The notes under the pieces are model-generated. The model did no database searches. It was not told where the DNA came from and worked only from the letters and a program-made list of their open reading frames with translations. Positions 32,659 through 41,119 of a stretch of DNA of 64,000 nucleotides are shown piece by piece. Source of the stretch: Actinocrispum wychmicini (lineage in GTDB: Bacteria > Actinomycetota > Actinomycetes > Mycobacteriales > Pseudonocardiaceae); contig NZ_SLWS01000001.1 in the NCBI RefSeq assembly GCF_004345645.1, forward strand, positions 522,714 to 586,713, in the 5' to 3' direction. The translations under genes and the position numbers were made by a program. The first letter of the stretch is position 1. Each line of letters begins with the position of its first letter.

Positions 32659-33976
32659 CCGCGTCGGCGACTGCGTTGTCAGCGAGGTTGCCGTAGCCGA
32701 GCACAAGCGCCGGTTCGCCAACGCCGGCCCGGTAGTCGTCCAGGTTGCCGACCTTCAGGCCGTTCGCCGCCGCCCTCCGGACCAGTGCCGCCGCGTCCTG
32801 GTCCACGTGCAGCACCAGATGCAGGCCGGCGGCGGCGCCTGAGACCTTGGCGTCGCCCAATGCCGCCAGCAACCTGTCCCGCCGGGCGCGGTACCGCAGC
32901 CGGGCCGCTCGCAGATGCCGGTCGTAGCCGCCGCGCTCGATGAACTCGGCCAGGGCCAGCTGGTCCAGGACGGGCGGCGCGGGCGCGGTGGGGTTGGCCG
33001 CCAATACCTTGTGTGTCCACTGTGGAGGGACAACGCACCAGCCGACGCCCACCGCCGGGCTGAGCGTCTTGCTGACCGAGCCCAGCAGCACGACCCGTTT
33101 CGGATCCATCCCCTGTACCGTGCCGACCGGCCGGCGGTCGTAGCGGAACTCGGCGTCGTAGTCGTCCTCGAGGATCAGGCCGCCCGTCTTCCTGGCCCAC
33201 GTCAGCAGCTCCGCGCGGCGCCCCGGAGTGAGGACCACGCCTGACGGGAACTGGTGGGCCGGCGTCACGACGACGGCTTTGGCCCCGACCGGGATGAGGT
33301 CGACACGTAGGCCGTCATCGTCAACCGGGACCGTCACCACACGCAGTCCCGCGCTCTCGGCGGCACGCCAGACACGCGTCCAACCGGGCTCCTCCACGGC
33401 GATGGTCGTGACGCCCTTGGCTTTGAGGGTGCGTGCGATCCGATGTACGCCGTCGGTGACGCTGGTGCAGATCGCCACGTCCTCGGTGACCGCGCCCCGG
33501 ACCCGCCGCAGGTACTCGGCGAGCACGGCCCGCAGCCGGGGATGTCCGCCGGGCGGCGGCAGGCCGAAGTCCGTGTGCGGTGCCGTGGTCAGGACGTGCC
33601 TGAGCATGTCGGCCCAGCGTTGCCGCGGGAACGCGCGCAGGTCCGGCAGACCGGGCGCCAGGTCGTACTTCGGTGTCGGCGGCGCCGGGCTCGGCGGTCG
33701 CACGTTCCCGCTGGTGCCCGCCCAGCGCACCCTGGTGGCCGAGCCGCTGCGGCCGACCAGGTACCCCTCGGCGACGAGCTGCGCGTACGCCTGGGTGACG
33801 ACCCACCGCGAACAACCCAGGTCCTCGGCCAACTTGCGGCTGGGTGGCAGCGCCGCGTCCGGGGGGACGACACCGTTGCGGATCGCCGTGCGCAGGGCTC
33901 GGACCAGCTGCTCGTGCCGTGCGCCCGGTCCGGACACGTCCAGCAGCACTCCCCAATCGGTCTGTTTTGTCGCCAC
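32621..33976 (-). CDS. MocR/PdxR-type GntR regulator with aminotransferase domain
   Basis: The 451-residue protein has an N-terminal GntR winged helix (RTAIRNGVVPPDAALPPSRK, LAEDLGCSRWVVTQAYAQLV) and a fold-type I aminotransferase domain with PLP-lysine in LLGSVSKTLSPAVGVGW and DDYDAEFRYD. MocR proteins sense PLP or an amino compound and often control a divergent gene. Here a divergent aldo/keto reductase starts 46 bp away. GTG start at 33976; upstream open frame enters that promoter. Confidence 0.92.
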   Translation of the reverse strand: MATKQTDWGVLLDVSGPGARHEQLVRALRTAIRNGVVPPDAALPPSRKLAEDLGCSRWVVTQAYAQLVAEGYLVGRSGSATRVRWAGTSGNVRPPSPAPPTPKYDLAPGLPDLRAFPRQRWADMLRHVLTTAPHTDFGLPPPGGHPRLRAVLAEYLRRVRGAVTEDVAICTSVTDGVHRIARTLKAKGVTTIAVEEPGWTRVWRAAESAGLRVVTVPVDDDGLRVDLIPVGAKAVVVTPAHQFPSGVVLTPGRRAELLTWARKTGGLILEDDYDAEFRYDRRPVGTVQGMDPKRVVLLGSVSKTLSPAVGVGWCVVPPQWTHKVLAANPTAPAPPVLDQLALAEFIERGGYDRHLRAARLRYRARRDRLLAALGDAKVSGAAAGLHLVLHVDQDAAALVRRAAANGLKVGNLDDYRAGVGEPALVLGYGNLADNAVADAVRALRAAGYRSS

Positions 33977-34022
33977 GAAATTGGATCGTAACGACAGACC
34001 GATCGCGCCTAGGGTCAACGGT

Positions 34023-35000
34023 GTGAAACGAGTCGAACTCGGCCGGACAGGCCAGACCGTCAGCCAGGTGTCCCTCGGCTGCATGCTGATGGGCACCAGC
34101 ACCGATCCGGACACGTCCGCCCGGATCCTGGACAGCTACCTCGACAGCGGCGGCGACTTCCTGGACACCGCGAACTGCTACGCCTGGTGGACCGGGCCGA
34201 CCGCGACCGGCGACGAGAGCGAGGAGTTGCTCGGCCGGCTGCTCGCCGGCCGGCGGGACAAGGTCTTCCTGGCCACCAAGGCCGGCGGCCGGATCACCGA
34301 CCTGGCCGGCGCCCGCACCGCGACCAACTGGGAGATCTGGCAGTCGTACTTCGAAGGAGCCGGTGCCGACACCATCCGCCGCGGCATCGACGACTCGCTC
34401 CGCCGGCTCAACACCGACCATGTCGACCTGTACTACGTCCACGTCGACGACATGGCGACGCCGCTGGAGGAGACCCTCGCCGCGCTCGACGAGATCGTCC
34501 GCGCGGGCAAGGTGCGGTACATCGGCTGGAGCAATGTCCGCACCTGGCGCCTGGAACGCATCCGTGGCCTCGCCGAGCAGCACGGCTGGCCGAAACCCGT
34601 TGCGGTGCAACAACGCCACTCGTACCTGCGGCCCGTCGCCGGCACGGACCTGACGTCCTTCGTCGGTGACGAGATGCTGCATTGGTTGCGCGCCAACGAA
34701 GACGTGTCGTTGGTGCCGTATTCGCCGATCCTGGCGGGCCTGTACGAGGACCCAGCGCGACGGACCCAGGACAGCGTCTGGCAGCACTACGCCGGCGCCG
34801 ACTCCGAGGCCCGGCTGGCGAACGTCGCCAAGGTCGCCGGCGAGCTCGGCGTCACCGGCAGCCAGGTGGTGCTGGCGTGGCTGCGACACCAGGGCGCGAT
34901 CCCGATCATCGGCCCGCGGACCTGGGAGTTCTGGGAGGCGTACCGGCCGGCGTTCGACCTGACCCTGTCCGCCGAACACCTGGCCCTGCTCGGCGACTAA
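34023..35000 (+). CDS. Aldo/keto reductase
   Basis: The 325-residue TIM-barrel NADPH reductase has the AKR catalytic set: Asp in FLDTANCYAW with the following Tyr, Lys in VFLATKAGG, and His in DLYYVHVDD. The C-terminal cofactor loop includes IPIIGPRT. Substrate unknown. The GTG at 34023 lies 46 bp from the divergent MocR start, so it is the likely MocR target; if so, a pyridoxal-type aldehyde would be a reasonable substrate to consider. Confidence 0.92.
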   Translation: MKRVELGRTGQTVSQVSLGCMLMGTSTDPDTSARILDSYLDSGGDFLDTANCYAWWTGPTATGDESEELLGRLLAGRRDKVFLATKAGGRITDLAGARTATNWEIWQSYFEGAGADTIRRGIDDSLRRLNTDHVDLYYVHVDDMATPLEETLAALDEIVRAGKVRYIGWSNVRTWRLERIRGLAEQHGWPKPVAVQQRHSYLRPVAGTDLTSFVGDEMLHWLRANEDVSLVPYSPILAGLYEDPARRTQDSVWQHYAGADSEARLANVAKVAGELGVTGSQVVLAWLRHQGAIPIIGPRTWEFWEAYRPAFDLTLSAEHLALLGD

Positions 35001-35012
35001 CGGTCGTGACCA

Positions 35013-35861
35013 CTAGAGCAGCGCTTTCACCTCGGCGAGCAGATCCGCCTGGGTCCGCCAGTCCGGGCCGGCGGCGACCACCGAGACGTGGTCGGCGCCG
35101 GCTTTGACGAACTCGTTGATCCGGTCCGCGACCTGGGCCGGCGCGCCGCCGAGCAGGATCTGCCCGGCGAGGTCGAACGGCAGGCTGTACTGCTTGTTCA
35201 GCATCGCCGCCAGGGCGTCGGTGGTCGTGCCAAGCGCGCCGAACAGTTGGAGCCCGCCGCGCGGCGCCGGGCGGCCGGCTTCGGCGGCGAGGTCGCGGAT
35301 CTCGGTCAGGCCTTCGGCATACCTGGCAGGGGTGATCATCGCCGGGTACCAGCCGTCGCCGAGTTCGGCCGCTCGACGGCGGGCGCGTTGGCTGCTGCCC
35401 GCGATCCAGACCGGTGGGGTGGGCGCGACCGGGGTCAACCGGATCACCACGTTCGTGTCCGGTGTCCTGGTCGCGTGCCCGCCGAGCAGGGACGGCAGGG
35501 CTTTCAACGTGTCGTCGGTGCGCCGCCCGCGCCCGGCCAGCGACATCCCGGCCGCCGCCCACTCGTCCGGCCACTCCCCGCCGACCCCGACGCCCAACTG
35601 GACCCTGTTGCCGGACAACGTCTGCAACGAGCCGATCTGCTTCGCCGCCCACGCCGCCGGGCGCAACGCGATCTGCATGACCATGCCCAGCTCCACTGTG
35701 GACGTCACGGCCGCCGCGGTGGCCAGGGTCTGGGTCACGTCGAGCACGGGCATGTTGGTCGCGAGATGGTCACCCGCCCAGACCGAGTCCAGGCCGAGGT
35801 CCTCGACCTGGCCGGCGAGCCGGGCCTGCTGGCCGGAGATGTTGATGCCGACTTTCACCAT
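35013..35861 (-). CDS. LLM-class flavin/F420-dependent oxidoreductase
   Basis: The 282-residue luciferase-like monooxygenase-fold protein shows LDSVWAGDHLATNMP, the NRVQLGVGVGGEWPDEW segment, and GGAPAQVADRINEFVKAGADHV typical of F420-dependent members in actinobacteria. Cofactor choice cannot be settled by eye. The ATG at 35861 is preferred over an upstream in-frame ATG. It lies 33 bp after the AraC gene on the same strand, so AraC may regulate it. Confidence 0.88.
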   Translation of the reverse strand: MVKVGINISGQQARLAGQVEDLGLDSVWAGDHLATNMPVLDVTQTLATAAAVTSTVELGMVMQIALRPAAWAAKQIGSLQTLSGNRVQLGVGVGGEWPDEWAAAGMSLAGRGRRTDDTLKALPSLLGGHATRTPDTNVVIRLTPVAPTPPVWIAGSSQRARRRAAELGDGWYPAMITPARYAEGLTEIRDLAAEAGRPAPRGGLQLFGALGTTTDALAAMLNKQYSLPFDLAGQILLGGAPAQVADRINEFVKAGADHVSVVAAGPDWRTQADLLAEVKALL

Positions 35862-35894
35862 CCGCCGATGCTGCAACCTCAACCACGGTTGACA

Positions 35895-36629
35895 TCAATA
35901 CCGGGCCGCGTACGTCGTCGGGCTCTCGCCGAACATCGCGGTGAAGTCCCGGGTGAAGTGCGCCTGGTCGGCGTACCCGAGGTCGGCGGCCAACCCGGCC
36001 CAGTCGATCGCCGAACCCCGCGCCATCCGCTCGGTCACCTCGTGCAGCCGGTAGCGCCGGATCACCCATTTCGGGCCGACCCCCACATACTCGGCGAACA
36101 GCCGCTGCAACCGGCGGACCGTGGTGTCGTACTCCTTGGCCAGCACGTCCACCCGGACGATCTCCGGCCCGCCCGCGATCCGGTCGACGATCGCCGCGGC
36201 CAGCTCCGCCCTGGGGTCGGCGGCCGGCAGGTTCGCTCGCAGGAAGTCCTCCACCGCGGGGATTTCGCACTTCGCTGGCCACCCGTGGAACACGTCGTCC
36301 ACCGGGATGTCCAGGTCGGTGATCGTGCTCACCGGGCGGCCGAGGAACGGCCGGAAGCAGCCGGGCCGGAACGCCACCCCGAGCACAGTGCCGGCACCGA
36401 CGAGCTCCTTGAACACGTGCCCGCTCGACACGCCATGGATCCCGGCGGTGGTGTCGTGGAAGGACAGGTGCACGTTCGGGTACGGCACGACCAGCTGCCG
36501 GTACGGCTGGTCGTACCGCCATTCCACGTGCCAGTACCGGGCCACCCACATCGCCAGGTCCGGCGACGGTTCGACGAACTCGATCGTCTGGTGGCGACGC
36601 CAGTCCAGTTCGCGCTCGTCCCTGCTCAC
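35895..36629 (-). CDS. AraC-family transcriptional regulator
   Basis: The 244-residue protein has an N-terminal cupin-like domain of the DUF6597 kind (WVARYWHVEWRYDQPYRQLV, VPYPNVHLSFHD) and a C-terminal AraC double helix-turn-helix (TVRRLQRLFAEYVGVGPKWV, LAADLGYADQAHFTRDF, GESPTTYAARY). The GTG at 36629 is preferred; a TTG at 36656 is possible. The gene is divergent from the DinB-type protein with only 50 bp between starts. Confidence 0.88.
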   Translation of the reverse strand: MSRDERELDWRRHQTIEFVEPSPDLAMWVARYWHVEWRYDQPYRQLVVPYPNVHLSFHDTTAGIHGVSSGHVFKELVGAGTVLGVAFRPGCFRPFLGRPVSTITDLDIPVDDVFHGWPAKCEIPAVEDFLRANLPAADPRAELAAAIVDRIAGGPEIVRVDVLAKEYDTTVRRLQRLFAEYVGVGPKWVIRRYRLHEVTERMARGSAIDWAGLAADLGYADQAHFTRDFTAMFGESPTTYAARY

Positions 36630-36679
36630 GGCCTCGATTATGTCGCGTTTGTTCAATACACCGTGGATACCGTGAGGCC

Positions 36680-37246
36680 ATGCCTGAGTTGATTGAACTG
36701 GCGACCGGACCTGTCCTGGACGTGGTTCGCCGGATCGAGCCGGACCAGTTGGCCGCGCCGACACCATGTGCCGAGTTCGACGTACGGACCCTGCTCAACC
36801 ACCTGCTCTACTGGGGACCCTCGTTGGAGGGCGCCGCCCGCAAGGTCCTCGTCGCGCCACCCGAGACCGCTGAGAAGGACACCGCACTGCCTGCCGACTG
36901 GCAGCCGAAACTCCTGGCGCACCTGGCGAAGCTGACCGAGTCATGGCGTGACCCGTCGGCCTGGGAAGGTGTCACGCAGATGGGCACGCCGACCGAGCTG
37001 CCGGCCATTCTGGTCGGCGGGATGGTCGTCGGCGAGGTCGTCGTGCACGGCTGGGACCTGGCCACCGCGACCGGGCGGACCCCGGTGTGGGCCGACGAGC
37101 TGCTCACGTACGTCCACAAGGAAGTCGTCGAGAACGTGCAGTGGGGCCGGGACATGGGGGTCTACGGGCCTGAGGTGCCGGTCCCCGAGGACGCGCCCCT
37201 GCTGGCGCGCATCCTCGGGCTGACCGGGCGAAACCCTGCTCAGTAG
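36680..37246 (+). CDS. TIGR03086-type metal-binding protein (DinB/mycothiol-dependent superfamily)
   Basis: The 188-residue four-helix protein has conserved metal-binding histidines in TLLNHLLYW and VVVHGWDLATATGR, with TPCAEFDVR at the N-terminal helix turn. The family is related to mycothiol maleylpyruvate isomerase and occurs mainly in mycothiol producers, supporting the organism assignment. The reaction is unknown. A GTGAGG Shine-Dalgarno precedes the ATG. Its end overlaps the convergent E2 gene by 7 bp. Confidence 0.88.
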   Translation: MPELIELATGPVLDVVRRIEPDQLAAPTPCAEFDVRTLLNHLLYWGPSLEGAARKVLVAPPETAEKDTALPADWQPKLLAHLAKLTESWRDPSAWEGVTQMGTPTELPAILVGGMVVGEVVVHGWDLATATGRTPVWADELLTYVHKEVVENVQWGRDMGVYGPEVPVPEDAPLLARILGLTGRNPAQ

Positions 37247-38544
37247 GTGATCGCGATGCTCGGGTCGGCGAGCAGCGCACCCACGTCCGCGAGGAACTCC
37301 GAACCCTGCTGGCCGTCGATCACACGGTGGTCGAAGCTCAGCGACAGCTGGCAGACCTTGCGCGGCACGACCTGGCCGTCGACCACCCACGGCATGTCGC
37401 GGATCGCGCCGAGGGCCAGGATCGCCGACTCGCCCGGGTTGATGATCGGGGTACCGGTGTCCACGCCGAACACACCGACGTTGGTGATGGTGAACGTGCC
37501 GTTCGCCATCTCCGCCGGGGTGGTCTTGCCGTCGCGGGCCTTGACTGTCAACGCCTCGATGGCTTCGCCGAGCTCCCGCAGGGACATCTGGTCCGCGTCG
37601 TGCACCTTCGGCACGACCAGGCCACGCGGGGTGGCCGCGGCGATGCCCAGGTGCACATAGGACTTGTAGACGATCTCACCCGCCTGCTCGTCCCACAGGG
37701 CGTTGATGTCCGGCGTACGGCGGACCGCGAGGCACACCGCCTTGGCCGCGAACGCCAACGGGGTCAGCTTCACGTCCCGGAACCCGGGGTGGTTCTTCAG
37801 CCTCGCCCGCAGCTCCATCATCGGCGTGACGTCGATGGTGAGGAACTCGGTGACGTGCGGCGCGGTGTAGGCGCTTTCCGTCACGGCCTTCGCAGTCGCC
37901 TTTCGGACGCCACGGACCGGCACTCGGCGTTCCCGCTCGCCCGCCACAACGATCGGGGCCGCCGCCGGCTCGGGCGTGGCCGCCCGCTGCACGTCGTCAC
38001 GCGTGATGACCTGGCCGTCCGCCGCCAGTGACCGCAGGTCGACGCCGAGCTCCTTGGCCAGCTTGCGGACCGGTGGCTTCGCCAACGGCACGTAACCGCC
38101 AGCAGGCACCAGGACCGGCTCGGGCTCAGGCTTCGGCGCAGGGGCTTCGACCACAACCGGCGCGGCACCCTTGCGGGCCCGGCGCGTGGCCGCACCCGTC
38201 CTGGGGCCGTAGCCGACCAGGCTCTGGATCCGGCCGTCCGCGCTCTCCTCGCCGATCTTGGTGCCACCGCCGCCGTTGTCCGAGGCAGGAGCGCCGTTCG
38301 GGTCGATGTCGAACACGATGATCGGGGTGCCGACCGCGACCGTCTCACCGGGTTTGGCGAGCAGCTCGGTCACCACACCCTCGTACGGCGCGGGCAGCTC
38401 GACCGCCGCCTTGGACGTCTCGATCTCCACGAAGATGTCGTTGACCTTCACGGTCTGGCCGACCTGGACGTGCCAGGTCAGGATCTCCGCTTCAACCAGG
38501 CCCTCGCCCACGTCAGGAAGAGGGAAGCGCATGTAGTTCGGCAC
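37240..38544 (-). CDS. bkdC: Branched-chain 2-oxoacid dehydrogenase E2 (lipoamide acyltransferase)
   Basis: The 434-residue E2 has one N-terminal lipoyl domain (lipoyl-Lys about 45 in ETSKAAVEL), a Pro/Ala-rich linker, an E3-binding domain (PPVRKLAKELGVDLRSL, about 160-190) and the catalytic acyltransferase domain with FDHRVIDGQQG near the C-terminus. It transfers acyl groups from E1 to CoA. It is the last gene of an E1a-E1b-E2 operon. No E3 gene is present, so dihydrolipoamide dehydrogenase must be supplied elsewhere. The GTG at 38544 follows the E1b stop by 3 bp; an ATG at 38532 is also possible. Confidence 0.92.
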   Translation of the reverse strand: MPNYMRFPLPDVGEGLVEAEILTWHVQVGQTVKVNDIFVEIETSKAAVELPAPYEGVVTELLAKPGETVAVGTPIIVFDIDPNGAPASDNGGGGTKIGEESADGRIQSLVGYGPRTGAATRRARKGAAPVVVEAPAPKPEPEPVLVPAGGYVPLAKPPVRKLAKELGVDLRSLAADGQVITRDDVQRAATPEPAAAPIVVAGERERRVPVRGVRKATAKAVTESAYTAPHVTEFLTIDVTPMMELRARLKNHPGFRDVKLTPLAFAAKAVCLAVRRTPDINALWDEQAGEIVYKSYVHLGIAAATPRGLVVPKVHDADQMSLRELGEAIEALTVKARDGKTTPAEMANGTFTITNVGVFGVDTGTPIINPGESAILALGAIRDMPWVVDGQVVPRKVCQLSLSFDHRVIDGQQGSEFLADVGALLADPSIAITY

Positions 38545-38547
38545 AGG

Positions 38548-39567
38548 TCACCACGCCAGCGATCGGTCGACGGCGTCCAGCACCCGGTCCAGGTCCGGCA
38601 GGTACTCCTCTTCGACCTTCGCCGGTGGGTACGGCGTGTCGAACCCGGTCACCTTCAGCACCGGCGCCTCCAGCGAGTAGAAGCACTCCTGCTGCACCCG
38701 GCTGGCGATCTCGGACGCGATCGACACCTCACCCGGCGCCTCGCTGGCCACCACCAGGTGCCCGGTCCGGCGGACCGACTCGAACACCGGGTCCAGGTCC
38801 AGCGGCGACAACGTGCGCAGGTCGATGACCTCCAGCTCGTTGCCGTCCTCGGCGGCCGCGGTGGCCGCGTCCAGACACGTCTTCACCAACGGCCCGTAGG
38901 ACACCAGGGTCGCGGTCGAACCGGTGCGCAGCACCCGGGAGGCGAACAGCGGATACGGCGTCGCCTCGGTGTCGATCTCGTCCTTCTCGTGGTAACGCCG
39001 TTTCGGCTCGAAGAACAGCACCGGGTCGTCGCTGTCGATGGACTGCTGGATCATCCAGTACGCGTCCACCGGGTTCGAGCACGTGACCACCCGGATCCCG
39101 GGCAGGTGCGCGAACAGCGACTCCGGCGACTCCGAGTGGTGCTCCACCGCGCCGACACCGCCGCCGAACGGGATCCGGATCACCAGCGGCACCTTGAGCC
39201 GGCCCTGGGTCCGGTAGTGCAGCTTGGCGACCTGGCTGTTGATCTGGTCGAAGCCGGGGAACACGAACCCGTCGAACTGGATCTCGCACACCGGCCGGAA
39301 CCCGCGCACGGCCAGGCCGACCGCGGTGCCGATGATCCCGGACTCGGACAGCGGCGTGTCCAGCACGCGCTGCTCACCGAAGTCCTTCTGCAGGCCGTCG
39401 GTGATCCGGTAGACGCCACCCATCTTGCCGACGTCCTCGCCCATCACGATGACCTTCGGGTCGCGCTCCATCGCCGCGCGCAGGCCCATGTTGATGGCCT
39501 TGCCCATGGTCAACTTGGTGGGCGCGGCGGCGGCCCGGGTCTTCGGATCCATCACTGGTGCAGCCAT
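38548..39567 (-). CDS. bkdB: Branched-chain 2-oxoacid dehydrogenase E1 beta subunit
   Basis: The 339-residue protein has the transketolase-like pyrimidine domain (KVIVMGEDVGKMGGVYRIT, DTPLSESGIIGTAVGLA, IPFGGGVGAVEHHSES) and the C-terminal domain (ATLVSYGPLVKTCL, VIDLRTLSPLD). With E1a it decarboxylates branched-chain 2-oxo acids from valine, leucine and isoleucine and provides iso/anteiso acyl-CoA primers for fatty acids. The start overlaps the E1a stop by one base. Confidence 0.93.
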   Translation of the reverse strand: MAAPVMDPKTRAAAAPTKLTMGKAINMGLRAAMERDPKVIVMGEDVGKMGGVYRITDGLQKDFGEQRVLDTPLSESGIIGTAVGLAVRGFRPVCEIQFDGFVFPGFDQINSQVAKLHYRTQGRLKVPLVIRIPFGGGVGAVEHHSESPESLFAHLPGIRVVTCSNPVDAYWMIQQSIDSDDPVLFFEPKRRYHEKDEIDTEATPYPLFASRVLRTGSTATLVSYGPLVKTCLDAATAAAEDGNELEVIDLRTLSPLDLDPVFESVRRTGHLVVASEAPGEVSIASEIASRVQQECFYSLEAPVLKVTGFDTPYPPAKVEEEYLPDLDRVLDAVDRSLAW

Positions 39568-40775
39568 CAGTGCGCACCTCCCTCGAAGCCGGCCAGGTAG
39601 GCCAGGTAGTCCTCACGTTCCTTGTCCAGCAACGGGTTCGGCTCGGCGTACACGTTCGCGAAGATCCGCTCGGGCGGCGGGTCGGGCATGTTGAAGCAGT
39701 ACGCGCGCAGCTCGGAGGCCAGCTGGTCGGCCTCAACCTGGACCTCGTCGAAGAACTCCGGCTCGGCCAGACCGTTGCGCACCAAGTGCACCCGGACTCG
39801 CTCGATCGGGTCCTTCAGCTTCCACGCCTCCAACTCGTCCGACAGCCGGTAGCGGGTCGGGTCGTCGGAGGTGGTGTGCGCGTCCATCCGGTAGGTGAAC
39901 GCCTCGATCAGCACAGGCCCGTTGCCCGTGCGGCACTCCTGCATCGCCCAGCGGGAAACCGCGAGCGTGGCGAGCACGTCGTTGCCGTCGACACGGATGC
40001 CTGGGAAGCCATAACCGCGGGCGCGCTGGTACAGCGGGAGCCGGCTCTGCCGTTCGGTCGGCTCGGAGATCGCCCACTGGTTGTTCTGGCAGAAGAAGAC
40101 CACCGGCGAGTCGTAGACAGCCGCCCACACGAAGCCCTCGTGCACGTCACCCTGGCTGGTGGCGCCGTCGCCGAAGAAGACCATGGTCGCCTCGGCGTCC
40201 GGCTCGGGGCCGACCTTGCCCTCGAACCGCTGGCCCATGGCGTACCCGGTGGCGTTGAGCACCTGGTTGCCGATCACGATCGTGTACGGGTGGAACCGGT
40301 ATCTGACCGGGTCCCAGTCCGAGTGCTGGGTGCCGCGGAAGGTGGCCAGGATCTGCTCCGGGCGGATGCCCCGGCACCAGGCCACGCCGTGCTCCCGGTA
40401 GCTCGGGAACGCCATGTCCTGCGGCTTCAGCGCCCGGCCGGCGCCGATCTGGGCGGCCTCCTGGCCCAGCAGCGGCACCCAGATGCCCAGCTGGCCCTGG
40501 CGCTGCAGGGCGTTGCCCTCGCGGTCGGCGCGGCGCACCAGGAACATGTCGCGGTACAGGCCACGCAGCTCCTCGGCGCCGATGTCGTCGACGTACTTGT
40601 CGAACTCGGGGTTCGCTACTCGCTCACCCTCCGGCGTCAGGAGCTCGACCAGCTCCGCGCCGCCTTCGTTAGTCGCACGCAAACCGGCGAGCACCTGCTC
40701 CTTGGTCGGCTTCGCCGCGGTGGCGGCTGGACCACCGCCCGGCTCCGGGTGCGTCCACTGTTCTGGGGACGACAT
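39567..40775 (-). CDS. bkdA: Branched-chain 2-oxoacid dehydrogenase E1 alpha subunit
   Basis: The 402-residue thiamine-diphosphate protein has the ThDP/Mg motif GDGATSQGDVHEG, continuing to FFCQNNQWAISEPTERQ, the active-site region AFPSYREHGVAW and the phosphorylation-loop-like YRMDAHTTSDDPTRYR. It could in principle be a pyruvate E1 of the two-subunit type, but the length, E2 architecture and actinobacterial context favour branched-chain substrates. GAGGAGAAG precedes the ATG. The upstream 344 bp (40776-41119) has no regulator gene, unlike bkd loci with a divergent Lrp-type BkdR. Confidence 0.92.
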   Translation of the reverse strand: MSSPEQWTHPEPGGGPAATAAKPTKEQVLAGLRATNEGGAELVELLTPEGERVANPEFDKYVDDIGAEELRGLYRDMFLVRRADREGNALQRQGQLGIWVPLLGQEAAQIGAGRALKPQDMAFPSYREHGVAWCRGIRPEQILATFRGTQHSDWDPVRYRFHPYTIVIGNQVLNATGYAMGQRFEGKVGPEPDAEATMVFFGDGATSQGDVHEGFVWAAVYDSPVVFFCQNNQWAISEPTERQSRLPLYQRARGYGFPGIRVDGNDVLATLAVSRWAMQECRTGNGPVLIEAFTYRMDAHTTSDDPTRYRLSDELEAWKLKDPIERVRVHLVRNGLAEPEFFDEVQVEADQLASELRAYCFNMPDPPPERIFANVYAEPNPLLDKEREDYLAYLAGFEGGAH

Positions 40776-40946
40776 GCGGCTTCTCCTCGTGTCGAGGCCA
40801 TGGCATCACTTGTGGCGACGCCTGGCGCCCATTCGCGAGCTGCCATCGCCACCTCGGGTGGGAGGCGTACAGCGGCAGTCGGCGTTGACGGCTGTCACAT
40901 CCATCCTGGCATGCCGTCAGCCGATCCGGTGAGTCGGCCACCCGAC

Positions 40947-40999
40947 GGAAATGGTCTCAAAATGGCTCTGAACAGGCAAAATGGTAGGAAGCCCAATGG
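40947..40999. promoter_or_regulatory. Repeated AATGG elements in the bkd / M20 peptidase intergenic region
   Basis: Four copies of AATGG lie in 53 bp: GGAAATGG at 40947, CAAAATGG at 40958, CAAAATGG at 40977 and CCCAATGG at 40992. The two identical 8-mers are 19 bp apart, about two helical turns. This is the only patterned part of the 344-bp gap between divergent bkdA and the peptidase gene and may be a regulator site. Confidence 0.3.
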
Positions 41000-41119
41000 T
41001 CGGTGATCCAAGGTTGGACACGCAGTGTGTACCCGAGCAAGCCCGTTCGGAGCAATGCCGACCGGAAGTCCAGCCGATGTGAGGTGGACTACTTTTCGTC
41101 TCGTGCCAGTATCGAAGGC

